NCBI GenBank assembly: GCA_027578815.1
Contig: JANBTH010000753.1
Coordinates: forward strand, 1 to 11,739
From: Coemansia sp. RSA 1804
Taxonomy: Eukaryota; Kickxellomycota; Kickxellomycetes; Kickxellales; Kickxellaceae
Direction: 5' to 3'
Length of the DNA: 11,739 nucleotides
Positions 7,573-11,739 of this stretch are shown piece after piece. The translations under genes were made by a program, and so were the position numbers. Position 1 is the stretch's first letter. Every line of letters starts with the position of its first letter. The notes under the pieces are model-generated. The model did no database searches, had not been told where the DNA came from, and saw only the letters and a program-made list of their open reading frames with translations.

Positions 7573-10500
7573 TCAATGCGGGCCGACCTTGATACCATCA
7601 AGCTCCTCCAGCCTCGGAAACAGGGATATTGCAGTGATCCAGTAATCGTCCCGGCGCTGAATAAGCCTTGCCTGGCGACCGATTTTGAGGCTGGCCAGAT
7701 ACGCGTGGTCATTGCGCAGCCAAGCGTCTTCATCGATACGGCTAGCAGCAACGTGGTACTGCTGCTGCTGCTGAGCCATGGTGGGGGACTGCGCAGATGT
7801 GGCAGCGCTGCCAGATGCATCGCCGCCCAACACATGCGGTGACTGGATTTGTGGCGACAAGACAGCATCGAGCAGCGGGTTGGCTCCAGCAGAGCTGGCC
7901 GCCAGCCCGCTGCTGAGGGCTGGAGGCGCATACAGACCGATGGTGCATTTGTTGAACCGGAAGTCAAGTCGGCGTAGACGCTTGAGCTTGGACAGCCAGC
8001 GAAGGATAGTCCACTCGTCCACAGAAGCAGCGGCTGTGCCAGAATTGCCCGAGACAGCACCAGCACCAGCAGGAGAGTCAAAAGTGCTGCCGCTGGGGGC
8101 GGTAGGCGTAAGCGCACCAAACCCAACCGCACGGCACCGAAGGATCTCGAGAGACGGCGCCAACTGAAGAATAGGCATAAAGTCGGTTAGCTCAGGGTTG
8201 TTGCTAACATCGAGCAGACGCAGACGCGGAAGAGCGGCACCCATGTTTGATGGAAGCTGGGAGAGACCAGCATTGGGAAGAACAAGCTGCAGCAGGTTTC
8301 CCAGGACAGGCAGCGAACGTGGAAGCACAAGATGGGTGTCTGGCGCATACAGGTTCTTCAGCTGGGGCATGCACTCGAATGCCACAGACAGCGGCTGCTG
8401 CAGCGCACTGCCACGCAAGGAGAGGTTGAACAGCGATGACCAGCCGGATGCAGAGCGTGCGGAGGTGTGGCGATCTGTTCCCGACGGCAGTGGCGAATGC
8501 AAATCATCCTCGGGATCCGCCGAACTCGCCATCTTGCGAATGTTGCACACGTCGAGGTACAGCGTTCTGAGGCTTGGGAATTTTGCACGCCAGACACGAA
8601 CGTCAACAACGCCGCCGTCGCGCCGCATGATCAACGGGTTCTCGGATAACTTGAGCTCGCGCATACTTTCGGCAGGAGGTCCGTGGACCTCGAAGTGCTC
8701 CAGGTCGTTCCGCACCATATTCACCTTGACAAGATGTGCAAACTCGCCGATACTAGCCGGGACCACGCGCAGCCGATTGTTGCAAACATCCAGTGTCGAA
8801 AGCAGAGGCGTCTCGCTCGCATCCAGATCCAGCGCGCTGAGTGAGTTGTCGCGCAGTGCCAAATGGAGCAGACGCCGGCAGCCGCGCAGTGCAGAAAGAG
8901 ACTCGATGCGGTTACGACTCAGCTCAAGCACACGCAGATGGCGCAGCCCAGAAAATACCTGGATGTCGGATATCTCATTGGCACTGAGGTCGATTTCTTC
9001 GAGATGGGGCAGCTCACGCGCAAACATAAAGCGGTCGGGGTCGGCGGCGCTGAAGCGGATCCAGTTGGACGGCGCCTTGAGGCTGACAAGGCCGGTAGGG
9101 AGCCCCGAAAGCCCGCGCAGCTTGTTCCCTGTCAAACAGATCGACTCCAGCCGCGACGTGATCTGTGCAAGCCCGGCAAGGTTGCGGATTCCAGAGCCAG
9201 ATAGATCAAGCGCCGTGCAGCCGTCGGGCGACGCAGCTGGCGTCATCAGCCGATGCACAATCGATCCCAACGCCTCGTCCTCAATTGGTCGACGACGGGC
9301 CGCAGCAGAGTCGTGGCCGCTGGCAGCCTTGCGCTCGGCCATCTCGTGGACAACTCTCCGCTGGTTCTCTACAGGCGAGATCAGACCCATTCCGTATGCA
9401 GCGCTAGCCGGACTACCTCGCTCCTTACCTTCCACTGGCAGCGGCAACGGAAACGCCGACATGTGCGAATGGTGGGAGACGGATGATCTACCGGAGGCAG
9501 TGCCGCGCGACTGCTGCTGCTGCTGCTGCTGCTGCTGTTGTTGTTGTTGTTGTAACTGCTGTTGCTGTTGTTGTAGCTGCTGTTGCGTATCAGGAAGTAC
9601 CGCACTGGGACTGCCTCGCGCAGCGGGCGATGCGCCTGCCGATGAGTGCACGTACTCGCTGATATGCACCCACTCTCCGATTCCCTTGTCCAGAACCATG
9701 TCGCCCACACGGTATGGCAGCGGCGCATCAAAATCGTTGGGCGTGAGCAGGTGTGCGCTGCCGTCGCTTGTCTTGCGTGCCTGCGAAATCCCCGGCGGAT
9801 AGTCCAGCTTCCGCAGACTGCTCATGCGCGACACCGTCCCTGACTTGTGCAGCGACGGGGTTTTCTGGTGGTCTCTCCGGCTCTGCTTACTCCGCGAGTC
9901 GCTCTCGTTCCGCGAGCCCCACACATACGGCCGCGGCTGGCTGTCGCCGGGAAGCATCGTCACAATATCGTCGTTGGGATAATCGTATGAGGGCCGGATG
10001 TCTGCGGTCGCCGGCCGCTGTGCAGGGGATTGCGGTGCGCTTGCGCTTGGCACGTGCATCATGTGGATGTCGTAGGGCGTTGGTGGCTGCGACTTGCGCG
10101 CTACTTTGTCGAGAACCTCGTGTCGGAGAGACTGATCCACCTGCTGCTGTTGTCCGTACATCGCCTCGGCTGAATAGCTAGGCCCACTGCTAATATCGCC
10201 GCCGCCGCCGCCGCCGCCGCTGCTGCTACTGCTGGGTCTAAGCATGCTTGTCCCCTGCATCTGTTGGCTCCGATCACTAAGCTGCTGCAGCGAATGGCGG
10301 GCTAGCTGTGATGCGGGTGCGGGCGCCAGTGAACTGCCGGGTCTATGTACGTCATTTGTCAAACTCGGGCCATAGCGCGGGTGTGCACTTGTCGATGCCA
10401 TCGATACCATGGAGGATCGCGAGTTCGAGCGCGGAACAGGCGGCAGCCGACGCGGGTCGATCTGGACGCTTCTGCGGTGGTTGGAAACATGTGTTGGCGG

Positions 10501-11169
10501 CACCGCAGACATCGGCCGCAGTGCCTCTAGACTGCGGCGACTAATATTCGCGCCGCTCAGCAACGGCGCTGTGTCCGGCGGGGACGAAGGCGATATGAGC
10601 ATCCCGGGGTATTCTGCGATTGGCGCTGTGGACGCCGCACTATACCCCTGCTCGCCCCGTCGCTGCTGCATCTGATGTAGATTATGCTGCTGCTGCTGTA
10701 GATTATGCTGCTGCTGCTGTAGATTATGCTGCTGCTGCTGTAAATTATGTTGCTGCTCGTCGGGAATGCCGATGCTTCCTCCATCTACCGGGTTGCTGCC
10801 GTTCGACAGGAGCTGCTGCAGCGTATTGCCAGCACCCTCAAAGGTGTCGTCGCTGGGCCTAGCATCTCTGTTCTGCCACAGAAGCCCCGATATCGATGGT
10901 GTTTGCGCACCATTGCCCTCGTCGCTTGCTGCCAAGGCGGCGCTCTGCTGGAACATGCGCTCCAGTGGCAAGGGGCTGAACATGTGATTAAAGTCCGACG
11001 CCGACACTGGCGGACGCTGGCGCAATCTGCTGGGCTCGGCTGCTGCGTCTGCTTTTGGGTTGATGATGAATGTGCTGTCGCTGTTTTCGCGGAATGTGTT
11101 GCTAGCCTCGCTCACGTCTGGGTTGTATGCAAACGGGACATCTGCACGCGACACTGTGTCGGTGTCCAT
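7573..11169 (-). CDS. Leucine-rich-repeat scaffold of the Cdc11/Nud1 (septation / mitotic exit network) type
   Basis: A single exon of 1198 codons starts at the ATG at 11169 (AAAAGATGG context) and ends in TGA at 7573. Residues 1-480 are low-complexity, with several SP/TP sites, QQQQHNL-type repeats (about 139-164), a seven-glycine run (318-324) and RS-like basic stretches. Residues 486-507 read YRVGDMVLDKGIGEWVHISE, resembling the conserved G(D)MV(x)D(xxxxx)W motif upstream of the repeats in Cdc11/Nud1. A long polyglutamine tract (529-553) follows. From about 652 to 1075 there are roughly 14 irregular leucine-rich repeats, for example LEEIDLSANEISDIQVF, LRVLELSRNRIESLSAL and LRLLDVSNNPELTDF. 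The extreme C terminus, YWITAISLFPRLEELDGIKV, matches the capping LxELDG(I)xV ending of this family. In yeasts these proteins sit at the spindle pole body and anchor the GTPase/kinase cascade for septation and mitotic exit. No signal peptide or membrane segment is seen. A different large LRR protein is possible, but the domain order fits Cdc11/Nud1 best. Confidence 0.72.
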   Translation of the reverse strand: MDTDTVSRADVPFAYNPDVSEASNTFRENSDSTFIINPKADAAAEPSRLRQRPPVSASDFNHMFSPLPLERMFQQSAALAASDEGNGAQTPSISGLLWQNRDARPSDDTFEGAGNTLQQLLSNGSNPVDGGSIGIPDEQQHNLQQQQHNLQQQQHNLQQQQHNLHQMQQRRGEQGYSAASTAPIAEYPGMLISPSSPPDTAPLLSGANISRRSLEALRPMSAVPPTHVSNHRRSVQIDPRRLPPVPRSNSRSSMVSMASTSAHPRYGPSLTNDVHRPGSSLAPAPASQLARHSLQQLSDRSQQMQGTSMLRPSSSSSGGGGGGGDISSGPSYSAEAMYGQQQQVDQSLRHEVLDKVARKSQPPTPYDIHMMHVPSASAPQSPAQRPATADIRPSYDYPNDDIVTMLPGDSQPRPYVWGSRNESDSRSKQSRRDHQKTPSLHKSGTVSRMSSLRKLDYPPGISQARKTSDGSAHLLTPNDFDAPLPYRVGDMVLDKGIGEWVHISEYVHSSAGASPAARGSPSAVLPDTQQQLQQQQQQLQQQQQQQQQQQQQQSRGTASGRSSVSHHSHMSAFPLPLPVEGKERGSPASAAYGMGLISPVENQRRVVHEMAERKAASGHDSAAARRRPIEDEALGSIVHRLMTPAASPDGCTALDLSGSGIRNLAGLAQITSRLESICLTGNKLRGLSGLPTGLVSLKAPSNWIRFSAADPDRFMFARELPHLEEIDLSANEISDIQVFSGLRHLRVLELSRNRIESLSALRGCRRLLHLALRDNSLSALDLDASETPLLSTLDVCNNRLRVVPASIGEFAHLVKVNMVRNDLEHFEVHGPPAESMRELKLSENPLIMRRDGGVVDVRVWRAKFPSLRTLYLDVCNIRKMASSADPEDDLHSPLPSGTDRHTSARSASGWSSLFNLSLRGSALQQPLSVAFECMPQLKNLYAPDTHLVLPRSLPVLGNLLQLVLPNAGLSQLPSNMGAALPRLRLLDVSNNPELTDFMPILQLAPSLEILRCRAVGFGALTPTAPSGSTFDSPAGAGAVSGNSGTAAASVDEWTILRWLSKLKRLRRLDFRFNKCTIGLYAPPALSSGLAASSAGANPLLDAVLSPQIQSPHVLGGDASGSAATSAQSPTMAQQQQQYHVAASRIDEDAWLRNDHAYLASLKIGRQARLIQRRDDYWITAISLFPRLEELDGIKVGPH
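9511..9585 (-). repeat. Polyglutamine-coding trinucleotide tract within the LRR gene
   Basis: A run of CAG and CAA codons on the minus strand encodes residues 529-553, all Gln except two interrupting Leu. The CAG part is a pure run of about nine triplets and the rest mixes CAA and CAG. It sits between the conserved GDMV motif and the leucine-rich repeats, so it probably acts as a flexible or interaction-prone linker. Confidence 0.95.
10677..10760 (-). repeat. 21-bp coding minisatellite, about four copies (QQQQHNL units)
   Basis: Three identical 21-base units (10677-10697, 10698-10718, 10719-10739) are followed by one diverged copy (10740-10760). As 21 is a multiple of three the frame is kept, giving heptads QQQQHNL at residues about 139-164 of the LRR protein. 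The identity of three units at DNA level suggests recent expansion. Confidence 0.93.
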
Positions 11170-11739
11170 CTTTTTTTGCTTTACTATCGGCTCACGTCGC
11201 CTTGCGCTTACTGTCCAAACGCCTCGAGTGAAAGGGGGAAAAAAGTAAATACGGGAATGCTGTAAAGCGCTGCTTCTTTACCAGGTTGCAGGTGCGTAAA
11301 GAGAAAGTAGAAAACTAGGGTAAATAACAAGAAAAAAACAAAGGTCGTCGTCTGCGGTTCTATCAATCGTCAGTTTGCTCCGGCTCTTTATCTCCCTCTG
11401 TCTTGTCTTTATAGTCCGTAAATGGTTGCTTCTAAAACAAAGGCCCAGTCAAGTATGGTCTAAAACTAGAGAAACGGTTAGACTTTGTGCTCTGTATCCA
11501 CAAGTGGCTTTTGTTTTCTCTCGCTCTCACTCTGTCCAGCACCAAAGGAGCATGAAGAAAAGAAAGGTAAATAACAATAGAAAAACAATACACAGCAGAG
11601 GATATAAAAACAAGACAAGGTTTAGAAAAAACACACAACCAGCACAAAAGATAGATGAAGAGATAAAAGAGAATAACACCGAGAATGGAATGGAATGCAA
11701 TGGATGACAAACAACCCAAGATAAAAAACCAGGGTCGAG
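11170..11739. other. Region upstream of the LRR gene
   Basis: It should hold the 5' UTR and promoter of the LRR gene. An A-rich run (TTTTTTTG on the plus strand) lies directly before its ATG, and a TATAAA on the minus strand lies at 11413-11408, about 240 bases upstream; its role is unproven. The rest is A-rich on the plus strand. A 110-codon plus-strand frame (11375-11707) is Lys/Asn-rich, as random AT-rich DNA would be, and I do not accept it as a gene. A short GAATG repeat lies near 11682-11697. Confidence 0.45.

Noticed and set aside
8198..9802. 534-codon plus-strand frame with a polycysteine run
   Set aside because: It is the antisense shadow of the LRR gene; the Cys run is the polyglutamine tract read on the other strand.
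11375..11707. 110-codon Lys/Asn-rich plus-strand frame at the right end
   Set aside because: Composition follows the A-rich DNA and no family is recognisable. A real short gene cannot be excluded but is not supported.

Overview
This is a stretch of a eukaryotic nuclear genome, almost certainly fungal. It has spliced genes with GT-AG introns, long gene-free intervals, coding exons more GC-rich than the AT-rich spacers, and protein families typical of fungi: a CAAX-ending Rsr1/Rap-like Ras GTPase, a Cdc11/Nud1-type spindle-pole-body LRR scaffold and a fungal-type indoleamine 2,3-dioxygenase. Introns together with a decayed Fanzor-like gene would suit an early-diverging fungus (Zoopagomycota or Mucoromycota), but no feature here settles the lineage.

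Four protein genes all lie on the minus strand. From right to left, in their direction of transcription, they are: (1) a 1198-residue LRR protein resembling Cdc11/Nud1 (11169 to 7573, one exon); (2) a 418-residue Ras-like GTPase (6104 to 4342, two exons, the intron falling inside the P-loop) ending in the CAAX box CPIL; (3) a 554-residue indoleamine 2,3-dioxygenase (3060 to 854, two exons); and (4) the first 149 residues of a cactin-like splicing-associated protein, running off the left edge (449 to 1).

On the plus strand, between the dioxygenase and the Ras gene, lies a broken open frame at about 3776-4122. It reads like the C-terminal end (RuvC-II / zinc knuckle / RuvC-III) of a TnpB/Fanzor-family RNA-guided nuclease. 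The frame is shifted, and at least two predicted zinc-binding cysteines and the RuvC-II glutamate are missing. It is the only sign of a mobile element here and the most interesting signal in the window.

The remaining sequence is spacer. The 1.47 kb between the LRR gene and the Ras gene carries a perfect (CTGG)15 microsatellite and no convincing gene. The LRR gene carries repeat-encoded low-complexity tracts: a 21-bp minisatellite coding for QQQQHNL-type repeats, a long polyglutamine and a polyglycine run. The Ras-like protein and the Cdc11-like scaffold would act in cell polarity and septation respectively, the dioxygenase in tryptophan catabolism and NAD synthesis, and cactin in the spliceosome. 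Apart from shared orientation, nothing suggests a functional cluster. I saw no rRNA, tRNA or CRISPR array.
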